A stretch of 64,000 nucleotides of DNA from S5-A14a sp050908895 (GTDB lineage: Bacteria > Bacillota > Clostridia > Peptostreptococcales > Anaerovoracaceae): assembly GCA_050908895.1 (NCBI GenBank), contig CP171222.1:1860001-1924000 (forward strand), given 5' to 3'. This document shows, piece after piece, positions 1 to 7,879 of the stretch. The position numbers were made by a program, and so were the translations under genes. The notes under the pieces are model-generated. The model saw only the letters and a program-made list of their open reading frames with translations, made no database searches and was not told the DNA's origin. Within the stretch, counting starts at the first letter, position 1; each line of letters begins with the position of its first letter.

Positions 1-1991
1 TTATTTACCATAAGTTCAAGATCCATAACCTGCTCTTGTGCGGAGCTACCGGATTGCTCAGCAACGGTTTTATTTCGCCCTGTGCCCATTGATGATTCAA
101 AAATGTCCGAATGCAGTTCTCTCATAATATCCAGCAGGTCAATTCTCTCATTCTTCGCACTTATCATCAGCCTTTGTACCACATTCTCCAACTCTCTGAT
201 ATTTCCCGGCCACGGAGACTGCTTCAGATATTCTACTGCATCATCGTCAATCGTCCTTTTTATGTCAAATTTTCGACCGTATTTTTCAAGCATATGTCTA
301 ACTAGTGCCGGTATATCATTGATGCGTTCAGAAAGATTAGGCACCCTAATTCGAACAACATTTAAACGATAATACAGGTCACGCCTAAAGGATCCAGCCT
401 CTATCATATCCTCAAGTTCTCTATTGGTGGCTGACAAAATGCGTACGTTACATTTTACTGGTGCGTGACCTCCAACGCGGAAAAACTCGCCATCCTGAAT
501 AACTCTAAGGAGCTTAGCTTGAACATCAAGGGCAAGTTCCCCAATCTCGTCAAGGAACAAAATACCGTTATCCGCCAGTTCAAAGAAACCTTTCTTGCCT
601 TTTTCGTTAGCCCCAGTAAACGCCCCTTTCTCATATCCAAAAAGCTCGGATTCAATGAGACTTGGTGCAATAGATGCACAGTTAACTTTTACAAAGGGTT
701 GCATTTTTCTTCCACTATTTTTATGAATCATCGTGGCTACTTTTTCTTTACCCACGCCAGTTTCACCAGTAATCAGAACATTGCAATCATAATTACTTAC
801 AGTCATTATTTCATCAAGCACTGCCGCCATTGATCTGCTTTCACAAATAAAATCCTCAACATAACCCTGAATCTGTCCACTTACCATTTGTAGCCTTTCC
901 TCTCGATTTAAAGGATAAGCTGGATCGTCACTAACTTTGAGTTCTGTCACAACAGCATCCGAAACATAAGACATAAGTTCTTTTACAAGCTGAATATCGA
1001 AGTTATCGTAAGCTTCAAGGTATCCATCAGCACACCTGATGTCAAGATGTCTCGAAATTGCTTCAGTTATGTATAGAGCTATATTATAGTTATTAATTAA
1101 GTTTGCAAATACAACAGTTCCACCACTTTTAGTAGCTAAAATATTTATAGTCTCAGCCCCTGGTATGTTAGCACAGTTAACACTAACATCAAACAGTCCA
1201 TCAGCTTCAAGCCCTTCCAGACATTCAAGGGGTTTTAGAATATCTACGTAGTGAACGTGCGTGAAAACTTCTTTAATTAAACGATTAACAGATTCTCCCT
1301 GAAGCACCATGTCCGTCTTTTTATCCAGAAGGCAAACAATTTCCGCATCAGGCCTAGCGACCTTTCTAACTGCAAATCCAAAAATCAAGTTAGATAGCAA
1401 GTTGTTTCCTACAATCAGAATTTTTCTTTTACCTACCGCAGTATTGCTGATTCTGTAAAGAGTCCCTGACTCATTAAATGTAAATAGCAATAAATTTGTA
1501 GGCACATCTTCTGGCTTACTAATAATAGGAAAGTCAGCAGTTATTATTGCATAACCATCTACTTCAATCTGTCCAAAAGCCCTGTCTATAGAAATTATTT
1601 TATCAATATAGATTGGTATACTAGTTAAACTTGCATTGCAAACAACTTGATCACCAACTTTGAATCCCCTTGAGTTTTCAAACTCATCGCCTATTTCCGA
1701 TATTCTTCCATCAAACAGTCCCCCCGTATCAGTAACAGGGTTATGTAGCTTGCCACGTCTAATTACAATATCTATTATTCTCTGTTTTATTTTCTCTTCA
1801 TTATTATTGCTCTCAAGGCATATCTGCTTAAAACTAGTGCCCTCTATATGTATAGTTTTCATATCTATACGCATTTCATCGCTATTTATTTTTCGTCCAT
1901 TATCCAGCCGCCATGCAGATGTAGGCAATACATGCTGTGGCTCAATTACGCGACTTGTACCGTAAGGTTTGTTCTTTTCAATCTTCTTCAT
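1..1991 (-). CDS. Partial fusion regulator: KDD-like domain plus sigma-54 AAA+ domain
   Basis: The first 663 codons are present and the 3' end runs off the window. Residues 1 to about 340 resemble L-erythro-3,5-diaminohexanoate dehydrogenase (lysine fermentation): PYGTSRVIEP near the start and HNPVTDTGG near residue 85. The nucleotide-binding loop reads VGNNLLSN (194-201) in place of a glycine-rich GxGxxG, so catalysis is probably lost and the domain may sense a pathway intermediate (inference). Residues about 385-620 are a sigma-54 activator AAA+ module: Walker A GETGVGKE (409-416), the sigma-54 contact loop GAFTGA (456-461) and Walker B FLDE (479-482). The Fis-type DNA-binding domain expected at the C-terminus would lie beyond the window. 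No frameshift separates the two parts: all motifs are in one frame from the ATG at 1989-1991. The gene is divergent from kal, which supports a role in amino-acid fermentation control. Confidence 0.88.
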   Translation of the reverse strand, partial: MKKIEKNKPYGTSRVIEPQHVLPTSAWRLDNGRKINSDEMRIDMKTIHIEGTSFKQICLESNNNEEKIKQRIIDIVIRRGKLHNPVTDTGGLFDGRISEIGDEFENSRGFKVGDQVVCNASLTSIPIYIDKIISIDRAFGQIEVDGYAIITADFPIISKPEDVPTNLLLFTFNESGTLYRISNTAVGKRKILIVGNNLLSNLIFGFAVRKVARPDAEIVCLLDKKTDMVLQGESVNRLIKEVFTHVHYVDILKPLECLEGLEADGLFDVSVNCANIPGAETINILATKSGGTVVFANLINNYNIALYITEAISRHLDIRCADGYLEAYDNFDIQLVKELMSYVSDAVVTELKVSDDPAYPLNREERLQMVSGQIQGYVEDFICESRSMAAVLDEIMTVSNYDCNVLITGETGVGKEKVATMIHKNSGRKMQPFVKVNCASIAPSLIESELFGYEKGAFTGANEKGKKGFFELADNGILFLDEIGELALDVQAKLLRVIQDGEFFRVGGHAPVKCNVRILSATNRELEDMIEAGSFRRDLYYRLNVVRIRVPNLSERINDIPALVRHMLEKYGRKFDIKRTIDDDAVEYLKQSPWPGNIRELENVVQRLMISAKNERIDLLDIMRELHSDIFESSMGTGRNKTVAEQSGSSAQEQVMDLELMVN

Positions 1992-2029
1992 TTTCAATCT
2001 CTTTTCCGAACACAAAATGGTTCAACTAT

Positions 2030-2058
2030 ATTGTAATACCTACAAGGATTTAATGCAA
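2030..2058 (-). promoter_or_regulatory. Sigma-A promoter of the fusion regulator
   Basis: On the minus strand TTGCAT, 17 bases, TACAAT. The -10 lies about 40 bases before the ATG. It implies that the sigma-54 activator gene itself is read by the housekeeping sigma factor. Confidence 0.6.
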
Positions 2059-2091
2059 CAGAAATTGCAAATATATTGGCCCCTTTTATCC

Positions 2092-2109
2092 CGAACCTTA
2101 TTCGGTTCG
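2092..2109. promoter_or_regulatory. Inverted repeat in the divergent regulator/kal interval
   Basis: CGAACC, six bases, GGTTCG forms a perfect 6-bp inverted repeat. It lies between the two divergent promoters, upstream of both -35 elements. A second short palindrome, GCAAA/TTTGC, lies at 2122-2140. These are candidate operator or activator sites; function is inferred only from position. Confidence 0.35.
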
Positions 2110-2159
2110 CCTTTCTTTTCGGCAAAGCAAGGTATTTTGCTAGGAAATTATCAAAAAGC

Positions 2160-2187
2160 TTTACAAGAGGTTTTAGGATGATATAAT
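2160..2187 (+). promoter_or_regulatory. Sigma-A promoter of kal
   Basis: TTTACA (2160-2165), 16 bases, TATAAT (2182-2187), about 40 bases before the start codon. I found no GG-N10-GC sigma-54 element on this strand between the two genes, so kal appears to be read by sigma-A. Confidence 0.65.
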
Positions 2188-2228
2188 AATAACAGTTAAT
2201 AATTTTTTGAACATAAAGGAGAAAAGAA

Positions 2229-2627
2229 ATGTCTGAAAAAATCACTTCAACACTAAGATTAAGAATGTCTGCAAAAGATGCTCACTACGGTGGAAACCTA
2301 GTTGATGGAGCTCATATGGTTCATCTATTCGGTGACGTTGCTACTGAGCTTTTAATAAAATGTGATGGTGACGAAGGTCTATTCTGTGCTTACAACGATG
2401 TACAGTTCAAGGCTCCTGTATTTGCTGGTGACTACATTGAAGCTTATGGGGAAATCACTGAAATTGGAAACACTTCAAGAAAAATGAAATTCGAAGCTAG
2501 AAAAGTTATCAAGACTCGTCCTGACATCAGCGATTCTGCTGCAGACTTCATGGAAGAATATGTAGTAGTTGCTACAGCTGAAGGTGTTTGCGTAACTCCA
2601 AAAGATTGTCAGAGAATCGAAAGATAA
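2229..2627 (+). CDS. kal: 3-aminobutyryl-CoA ammonia-lyase
   Basis: A 132-residue hotdog-fold protein matching Kal of the lysine fermentation pathway, which removes ammonia from L-3-aminobutyryl-CoA to give crotonyl-CoA. The family's HYGGNLVDGAH and HLFGDVATEL segments are visible near residues 20-42, and the length is normal for this small single-domain enzyme. The ribosome site AAAGGAG lies eight bases before the ATG. It has its own sigma-A promoter and a terminator about 40 bases downstream, so it is a single-gene unit. The remaining lysine genes (kamA, kamDE, kdd, kce) are not in the window; the divergent gene starts with a KDD-like domain, which ties this locus to the same pathway. Confidence 0.85.
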   Translation: MSEKITSTLRLRMSAKDAHYGGNLVDGAHMVHLFGDVATELLIKCDGDEGLFCAYNDVQFKAPVFAGDYIEAYGEITEIGNTSRKMKFEARKVIKTRPDISDSAADFMEEYVVVATAEGVCVTPKDCQRIER

Positions 2628-2667
2628 TTATTAAAAATAAATTTCAAATCTTTAAATTTATTCAATC

Positions 2668-2722
2668 TAAAGCTCCCCATGTCAATATCCCGGTATATGG
2701 ATTAATGATATGGGGAGTTTTA
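2668..2722 (+). terminator. Terminator after kal
   Basis: Arms CTCCCCAT and ATGGGGAG enclose a loop of about 30 bases and are followed by TTTTAATT. The convergent ade gene ends 90 bases further on, and the A-rich left side could let it act in both directions. Confidence 0.7.
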
Positions 2723-2809
2723 ATTCACAATTTGCACATCATCAAAATCATCCGGTCCCTTAAACCATAGTACCATTGTTTTATTTCCACCATTTTTGCT
2801 CAATATCCT

Positions 2810-4543
2810 TTATTCTGCTTCTATCGGGATAAATTCAAATTTTGTTACATCAAATAGTCCCATATCCGTCAATTTTATTTCAGGAATAACCGCAAGGGAC
2901 ATAAATGTCAGTGTCATAACCGGCTCAACGATAGGGTTCACTCCAAGCACTTCATGTGCAACTTTATGTATGGATTCGAGTTTTTCATCAACCCATTCGC
3001 CACTTTGATCGCTCATAAGTCCGGCAATAGGCATAGGCATCCTCTCTATTACCTTGGCACCTTTAACAAGAACGATTCCTCCCTCCTGCTTTGCTAACTC
3101 TGTAATAGCAACTCCCATATCTTCATCGTTGGCACCAACAACAATTATATTATGAGAATCATGGGCAATAGTAACCGCTATAGCGCCTTCCTTAATTCCA
3201 TACCCTCCAAGAAGTCCATTTGCAACATTACCAATTGCATTATGTCTTTCAACAACACTTATTTTTACAATATCAACATCAGGATTCCTTACAAAATCAC
3301 CGTCGGGCGATATTTGGACTTTAGCCTTTGCCTTTTTTGTTACAACACCTCCGGGTAAAATCTCTATAACATTTACTTTTTCTGATTTTAAATTCATCTT
3401 TAGATTTTTTTCAGAAAAATCTGCAATATGTACACTCCCCTTTACAGAAGCAATTGAGTGTTTTCTAATTTCAGGCAAGTACTCGCCTTTATCGGAGCAG
3501 AGTTCTCCATTTATCCAAACTTTCTCTACATTAAATTCACTTAGATTATCAAATAAAACAATATCCGCTCTATATCCGGGAGCAATTGCGCCCCTATCTT
3601 TGATTCCGAAACATTCGCAAGCATTAATAGTAGCCATTCTTATAACTTCTATGGCATCAACCCCTTCAGCAGTACACATTCGTAAATGATTATCCAGATG
3701 TCCCTCGTGGAGTATAGTTCTAGGCTGCCTATCATCAGAACATAATATACATCGTCTAGCATTTTGAGGTGTAATACCTTTTACTAGCCTTTTCAGATCT
3801 TTACATGCAGAGCCTTCTCTTAGCATAACATACATGCCGCAAGAAATTTTATTACGCATTTCTTCTATGGATGCACATTCATGATCAGCTACAATCCCTG
3901 TAGATACATACGCATTCAGCGCCTTGCCTTCAATCCCGGGTGCATGCCCATCTACAGGTTTACAAGCTTCTTTGGAAAGCATAAGTTTATCAATATCTTC
4001 ATCTTCTCCTACAATGACACCCGGAAAGTTCATAAATTCTCCAATTCCTAATATCGCTTCATGATTTATGTATTTCTTCATTTCTTCTGCGTCTATAACA
4101 GCTCCGGAATTCTCAAATGCCGTCGCAGGTACACAAGAAGGTAACATATACTTTATATCAAGCTTAGTATTTTTTGCGGCATCTATCATATATTCAAGCC
4201 CTTCAAATCCACAAACATTGACAATTTCATGGGGATCGGCAATTATAGTCGTGCCTCCATGTGGTACAAGTAATTTCCCCAGTTCCTCAGGAGACAGATA
4301 TGATGATTCTATATGTATATGGCTATCTATAAGTCCGGGAGATGCAAAAGCACCTTTAGCATCTATCACTTCTCTTGCTTTGTACTCTCCTACTCCTGCA
4401 ATAATTCCGTCTGTGATAGCTATACTTCCCTCCGATACTTCACCTAAAAATACATCTACTATTTTACAATTTTGTATTAATATATCCGCTTCTTTTCTCC
4501 CTGCAGCGACATCTATGAGATTTTTTAGTTTATTCTTATCCAT
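2810..4543 (-). CDS. ade: Adenine deaminase
   Basis: A 577-residue amidohydrolase of the AdeC family that converts adenine to hypoxanthine and ammonia in purine salvage. The metal-binding HIHIES motif follows an N-terminal composite domain, then ADPHEIVNVCG, with VDGHAPG and DHECASIEEM further on. The C-terminal part (IAHDSHNI, MPMPIAGLMSD) is the adenine-deaminase-specific domain that separates it from dihydroorotases. Length is normal. It is a lone gene between kal (convergent) and panC. I looked for a purine riboswitch upstream and did not see one. With the purine nucleoside phosphorylase near 16.5-17.3 kb it forms part of purine salvage. Confidence 0.93.
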   Translation of the reverse strand: MDKNKLKNLIDVAAGRKEADILIQNCKIVDVFLGEVSEGSIAITDGIIAGVGEYKAREVIDAKGAFASPGLIDSHIHIESSYLSPEELGKLLVPHGGTTIIADPHEIVNVCGFEGLEYMIDAAKNTKLDIKYMLPSCVPATAFENSGAVIDAEEMKKYINHEAILGIGEFMNFPGVIVGEDEDIDKLMLSKEACKPVDGHAPGIEGKALNAYVSTGIVADHECASIEEMRNKISCGMYVMLREGSACKDLKRLVKGITPQNARRCILCSDDRQPRTILHEGHLDNHLRMCTAEGVDAIEVIRMATINACECFGIKDRGAIAPGYRADIVLFDNLSEFNVEKVWINGELCSDKGEYLPEIRKHSIASVKGSVHIADFSEKNLKMNLKSEKVNVIEILPGGVVTKKAKAKVQISPDGDFVRNPDVDIVKISVVERHNAIGNVANGLLGGYGIKEGAIAVTIAHDSHNIIVVGANDEDMGVAITELAKQEGGIVLVKGAKVIERMPMPIAGLMSDQSGEWVDEKLESIHKVAHEVLGVNPIVEPVMTLTFMSLAVIPEIKLTDMGLFDVTKFEFIPIEAE

Positions 4544-4929
4544 TACCTATCCTTTCTTGATTTTACTTCATTACCTCTAAAATAGATACCTGAACGTTGT
4601 TACGCTCGCCTAATCAACAGTTCATACATATGTTATTGAATAGTTCGAGATTTCAGTGATATTACAAAGATACTATTAACAAAAATATCAGTCAATATGT
4701 TAATCGACTTTTTAAATTATATATATTGCTATATTTTTCATCTCATCCTTATTTAACTAACATTTTATATTTTTATGCAGATAATAGTTTGCATTATATG
4801 TAAAATCCAACTAATAAAATTGTTGTTATAAGGAAATTCTAAATTAATTATGTAAACAAAAATTCCCCGTGTCCCAGCTCTTTGCCCAAGGTATGGGGAA
4901 TTTTAGTTAATATTTTCTAGCGTATTAAC
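4544..4929 (-). other. Interval between ade and panC
   Basis: 386 AT-rich bases without a gene. It holds a probable sigma-A promoter for ade on the minus strand, TTGACT-17-TATCTT (4667-4695), a short imperfect hairpin GAGCGT/ACGTTC near 4590-4607 in the ade leader, and the panC terminator at its left-most part on the minus strand (4858-4904). I see no reading frame or known riboswitch. Confidence 0.5.
4858..4904 (-). terminator. Terminator after panC
   Basis: Arms AAAATTCCCC and GGGGAATTTT around a loop of about 26 bases, followed on the minus strand by TTTTTG. It lies 26 bases past the panC stop. Confidence 0.75.
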
Positions 4930-5787
4930 TTAATTACTATTATAACCCTTTAAATCCCAAGAAAAATTATCAATTAATCGTATATTACCGATACGCACTG
5001 CCATTGCAATTAAAACGGGTTCTTCTATTTCAGACACAGGATTTAAAAATATCTGATCCACAACTTTAATATATTCTATATCTGCAAGAGGTTCTTTTTT
5101 AATAGCTTCTTCCATTAAAGAAACTAAATCTTCGCTTCTCACGCCCCTGAAAATATTCTTTTTCCCAATCTCGATGGATTGTGAAAGGCACAAAGCTGCT
5201 TTTCGCTCCTTTGGGCTAAGATAGGTGTTTCGTGAAGACATAGCAAGACCATCTTTTTCCCTCACTATTGGACAGCCTATAATTTCAATATCAAAATTTA
5301 AATCTTCTACCATTTTCTTTATTATTGCCAGCTGCTGAGCATCCTTCTCTCCGAAATAAGCACGGTCAGCCTTCGTTATATTAAACAATTTCGAAACCAC
5401 AGTACAGACACCTCTGAAATGCACAGGTCTTGAGGCACCACAAAGTCCATCGGACAATTCTTCAATGTTCACATAGGCTCTTGAATTATGGTACATTTCC
5501 TCCGGACTCGGATGAAAAATCATAGCAGCCCCAAGCTCTTTGCAGTATTTTGTATCAGCTTCAAAATCTCTAGGGTAGCTTTCCAAATCCTCTCCAGGCC
5601 CAAATTGGGTTGGATTTACGAAATTTGACACGATTACCTTGTCATTCTCCTTTACTGCACGAACAATTAAGCTACCATGGCCATTATGAAGAAATCCCAT
5701 AGTAGGAACAAATCCTACAGTTAATCCTTCTTTTTTCCACTCATTTACTTGATTCCTAACATCTGCTATCGTCTCTGCAATATGCAT
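4930..5787 (-). CDS. panC: Pantothenate synthetase
   Basis: A 285-residue member of the nucleotidyltransferase fold that condenses pantoate and beta-alanine with ATP to give pantothenate. The HIGH-like motif is PTMGFLHNGH near residue 28, followed by FVNPTQF, the ATP-site segment FGEKDAQQLAIIKKM and the KMSKS-like MSSRNTYLS. Length is typical. The start codon overlaps the panD stop by one base, so the two are translated as a coupled pair. panB, which makes pantoate, is not in the window, and the organism also encodes a pantothenate importer (panF), so the pathway may be supplemented from outside. Confidence 0.96.
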   Translation of the reverse strand: MHIAETIADVRNQVNEWKKEGLTVGFVPTMGFLHNGHGSLIVRAVKENDKVIVSNFVNPTQFGPGEDLESYPRDFEADTKYCKELGAAMIFHPSPEEMYHNSRAYVNIEELSDGLCGASRPVHFRGVCTVVSKLFNITKADRAYFGEKDAQQLAIIKKMVEDLNFDIEIIGCPIVREKDGLAMSSRNTYLSPKERKAALCLSQSIEIGKKNIFRGVRSEDLVSLMEEAIKKEPLADIEYIKVVDQIFLNPVSEIEEPVLIAMAVRIGNIRLIDNFSWDLKGYNSN

Positions 5788-6176
5788 TACATATCCTCCA
5801 ATCGTCCATGTTTCTCATAGCTTGTTACTCTAACAACCTTGTTATTATCATCAACAAAAACCACTTTTGGTTTATGGCTAGCCGCTTCCTCAGGTGAGAA
5901 TAAGCCATATGCCATTATAATTATTTTGTCACCACATGAGACGCATCTCGCCGCTGCCCCGTTTAGGCAGATTATCCCGCTGCCAGCTTCGCCTGCAATG
6001 GTGTATGTTTCAAATCTCTGCCCATTATCGATATCTACAATCTGAACCTTTTGATATTCCCTTATTCCCGCTTTTTCCATAAGTTCAGTATCCACGGTGA
6101 TGCTACCCACGTATGACAGGTCTGCTTGCGTTACCGTCGCTCTGTGAATTTTACCGCAAAGCATTTCAATATTCAT
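5787..6176 (-). CDS. panD: Aspartate 1-decarboxylase proenzyme
   Basis: This pyruvoyl enzyme makes beta-alanine from aspartate for panC. With the ATG at 6174-6176 the protein has 129 residues and self-cleavage would occur at Gly24-Ser25 (YVGSITVD), the same numbering as in E. coli. A TTG two codons upstream (6180-6182) is open but only two bases from the AAAGGAG site, so I prefer the ATG, which is eight bases away. The catalytic neighbourhood (GAAARCVSCGDKIIIMAYG) is intact. It is first in a panD-panC operon preceded by a long structured leader, so expression is probably controlled at the RNA level. Confidence 0.95.
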   Translation of the reverse strand: MNIEMLCGKIHRATVTQADLSYVGSITVDTELMEKAGIREYQKVQIVDIDNGQRFETYTIAGEAGSGIICLNGAAARCVSCGDKIIIMAYGLFSPEEAASHKPKVVFVDDNNKVVRVTSYEKHGRLEDM

Positions 6177-6182
6177 ATCCAA

Positions 6183-6460
6183 GTCTCCTTTGTTTTTAAA
6201 GTGACCAAGCTAGATTTCTGCAAATCAAAAAGCTAGGCCTTTTCACACAAAATGCACTGACCTAGCTTATATTACAATTTTATATCGAACAAAATACTTG
6301 TCTTTTCGAGGCTCATCCCAGTCTCTAGTGCCTTTAAGGCTCTATGACAATCTGTGTGTGCTGCGAGCTGGTCTCCAAATTTTGACTACCTGAGCTTTAG
6401 TCCTGTTCTAATTTAGCTTTTTAAGTCAGAGTATAGTTTTGTGCGCAAATACTATCTCTG
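6183..6460 (-). ncRNA. Structured leader RNA upstream of panDC, class unknown
   Basis: An extended -10 promoter (TGA-TATAAT, minus strand, 6467-6475) would start a transcript near 6460. It opens with a hairpin (CAGAGATAGT paired with ACTATACTCTG, 6427-6460). A region of about 150 bases follows with several self-complementary stretches, including GCCTT/AAGGC. It ends in an intrinsic terminator (AAGCTAGG/CCTAGCTT then TTTTTG, 6225-6268), about 50 bases before the panD start. This is the architecture of a riboswitch or attenuator. I do not see T-box, TPP, SAM, lysine or cobalamin core sequences. A pantothenate or CoA-responsive element is an inference from context; a stand-alone RNA such as 6S is the main alternative. 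Confidence 0.55.
6225..6268 (-). terminator. Intrinsic terminator inside the panD leader
   Basis: Minus-strand AAGCTAGG and CCTAGCTT arms around 23 bases, then TTTTTGATTTG. It lies before, not after, the panD coding region. A further CTAGCTT copy just past it (about 6207-6214) could compete for the same 5' arm. Confidence 0.7.
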
Positions 6461-6502
6461 GCATGAATTATATCATAGGGTAGAATTAAATAAAAGAGGT
6501 AA

Positions 6503-6931
6503 TTACGGATTACACCTCGTGCATGGGCGGTACCCTCTGTTTATAGCTTCATCTACAGAAATTTCTATACAAGATTTTAGATAGCCACATCCATATCTAT
6601 GGTAGCATTGTCCTGTATTTGTTATATACACAACATATCCATTATAAGTGGAGTTTTCTGCGTAATCTTCCTCGATGTAAGGTTCTTCTGATTGTACTAC
6701 TGATTGCTCTTCTTCATCATATTGATTTATGTCGCTAGCTTGATCATCCTTAGAGCTCGACGATTCCTCAACTTTTTCTTCACAACTAGTCTCAGAAACA
6801 TATGTGTCTTCAGAGTATTCATCTATATTATTTTCTTCATCTGTAGCAAATAAGCCTACCACACCAAAAGAGATTACCAAAAAAAATAATATATAAATAA
6901 CTATTTTGCCTGATTTGTTTGTTTTTTTCAT
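6503..6931 (-). CDS. Membrane-anchored small protein with a C-terminal Cys/His domain
   Basis: A 142-residue protein. Residues about 10-30 form one membrane segment with a lysine-rich cytoplasmic N-terminus, followed by a Ser/Glu/Asp-rich linker to about residue 98, so the rest is probably outside the cell. The last 42 residues carry CYHRYGCGYLKSC and PCTRCNP. This His/Cys arrangement recurs at the C-terminus of many Firmicutes surface or nuclease-associated proteins and looks like a small zinc-binding fold related to the Ada metal-binding domain. No specific function is known to me. It appears to be a single gene between panDC and the lipoprotein at 7001. Confidence 0.7.
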   Translation of the reverse strand: MKKTNKSGKIVIYILFFLVISFGVVGLFATDEENNIDEYSEDTYVSETSCEEKVEESSSSKDDQASDINQYDEEEQSVVQSEEPYIEEDYAENSTYNGYVVYITNTGQCYHRYGCGYLKSCIEISVDEAINRGYRPCTRCNP

Positions 6932-7000
6932 TTTGCAGCCCGCTATTCTAACCTATTTTATAACTATATGAGTTCAAATAAACATGTAAACTCTTGTGCT

Positions 7001-7690
7001 CTAGTCCATGATTTCTAGACGTCCTCTATCATTTCTAAGAGTTTCTTTAAGTTGATCTAATCCTGGCATTTTGCTGCTAGCTTTTACAGTAAATCCTTCT
7101 GGATGTGATTGCGCCGGTCCAAAGGCATTAAAAGTTACTTCCTCTACTGTTGACGGTATAGTAACCTCTTTAACAGCTGTACCCGGCATTAAAGATGCCC
7201 CTATTTTTTTAAGACCTTCATTAAAGGCAACCTCTCTAAGATTTGGAGATTTTATGAAAACCGCATCTTCTAACACCTCGAGGCCTTCTGATACAAACAC
7301 TTCTATATCCTTATTGTTACCAAAAGATCCAAATTTAACTATTTTCAAGTTCTTTCCGAGGCGTACTCCTTTAACCCCCTTACCGTCATTAGAAAAGGTG
7401 CCCTTTATGCTTGTTACAGGAATTCCATCTATTTCATCTGGTATATACACCATTTTATCACTGCCTTTGTACCCTACAATTTCTAGGCCAGTTTCTTTTC
7501 CTCCAATATAGTCAAAGTCCTCTGCTGGCGAAGGTTTTTTCATTGCCATCAGGGTTTTCACGCTAACCTCTCCATTACTTTTACTATCGCTTCCGCCACT
7601 ATTTGAACTATCATTACTATCCCCGCTTCCACATGCTGATAGAACAAAAGTTAAAACAACTAACAACGCTAAAATTTTCTTTATTTTCAT
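7001..7690 (-). CDS. Lipoprotein with leucine-rich (BspA-type) repeats
   Basis: A 229-residue protein with a lipoprotein signal peptide (lipobox LSAC, Cys20) and a Ser/Gly/Asn-rich tether. From about residue 60 it has degenerate LRR_5/BspA-type repeats: YIPDEIDGIPVTSI, VRLGKNLKIVKFGSF, VFVSEGLEVLEDAVF, VAFNEGLKKIGASL and VTIPSTVEEVTFNAF. Each places a beta-strand and an aromatic in the usual 22-23 residue rhythm. It is a likely surface-exposed binding protein whose ligand is unknown. It stands alone, separated on both sides by non-coding stretches. Confidence 0.78.
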   Translation of the reverse strand: MKIKKILALLVVLTFVLSACGSGDSNDSSNSGGSDSKSNGEVSVKTLMAMKKPSPAEDFDYIGGKETGLEIVGYKGSDKMVYIPDEIDGIPVTSIKGTFSNDGKGVKGVRLGKNLKIVKFGSFGNNKDIEVFVSEGLEVLEDAVFIKSPNLREVAFNEGLKKIGASLMPGTAVKEVTIPSTVEEVTFNAFGPAQSHPEGFTVKASSKMPGLDQLKETLRNDRGRLEIMD

Positions 7691-7805
7691 ATCATATAAT
7701 CCTCTTATTAAATTATTTTTTACTTATTGTCTTTATTTTATTATACAATTTGATTTAGTTCAATAATTTTTTGTCATTCTCCACGTATTGTTGAGTATTA
7801 TCAAA

Positions 7806-7839
7806 AAGAAAAACCGGTATATCGATCTTGATATACCGG
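7806..7839 (-). terminator. Terminator of the PadR-DUF4097 operon
   Basis: A perfect 10-bp stem CCGGTATATC/GATATACCGG with a six-base loop, followed on the minus strand by TTTTTCTTTTT. It lies 40 bases beyond the last gene of the operon. Confidence 0.9.
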
Positions 7840-7879
7840 CCATAGACTTAGTATTTAAAAATATCGTAATTACAAATCC

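Noticed and set aside
2060..2095. Sigma-54 promoter on the minus strand of the kal interval
   Set aside because: GG-N10-GC occurs once, but the -12 part reads GGGC in place of TTGC and the -24 part lacks TGGCAC. A closer-looking GGCC...TTTGC pair has 11 instead of 10 bases between.
4544..4760. Purine riboswitch upstream of adenine deaminase
   Set aside because: No TATA...conserved J1/2-J2/3 core or P1 stem found; only a short imperfect hairpin is present.
6183..6460. T-box leader before panDC
   Set aside because: Leader length and terminator fit, but the invariant TGGNACCGCG T-box sequence is absent.
6427..6460. The published pan motif in the panD leader
   Set aside because: The 5' hairpin has a one-against-two internal loop, not the pair of bulged adenines I associate with that motif; I could not make a confident match from sequence alone.
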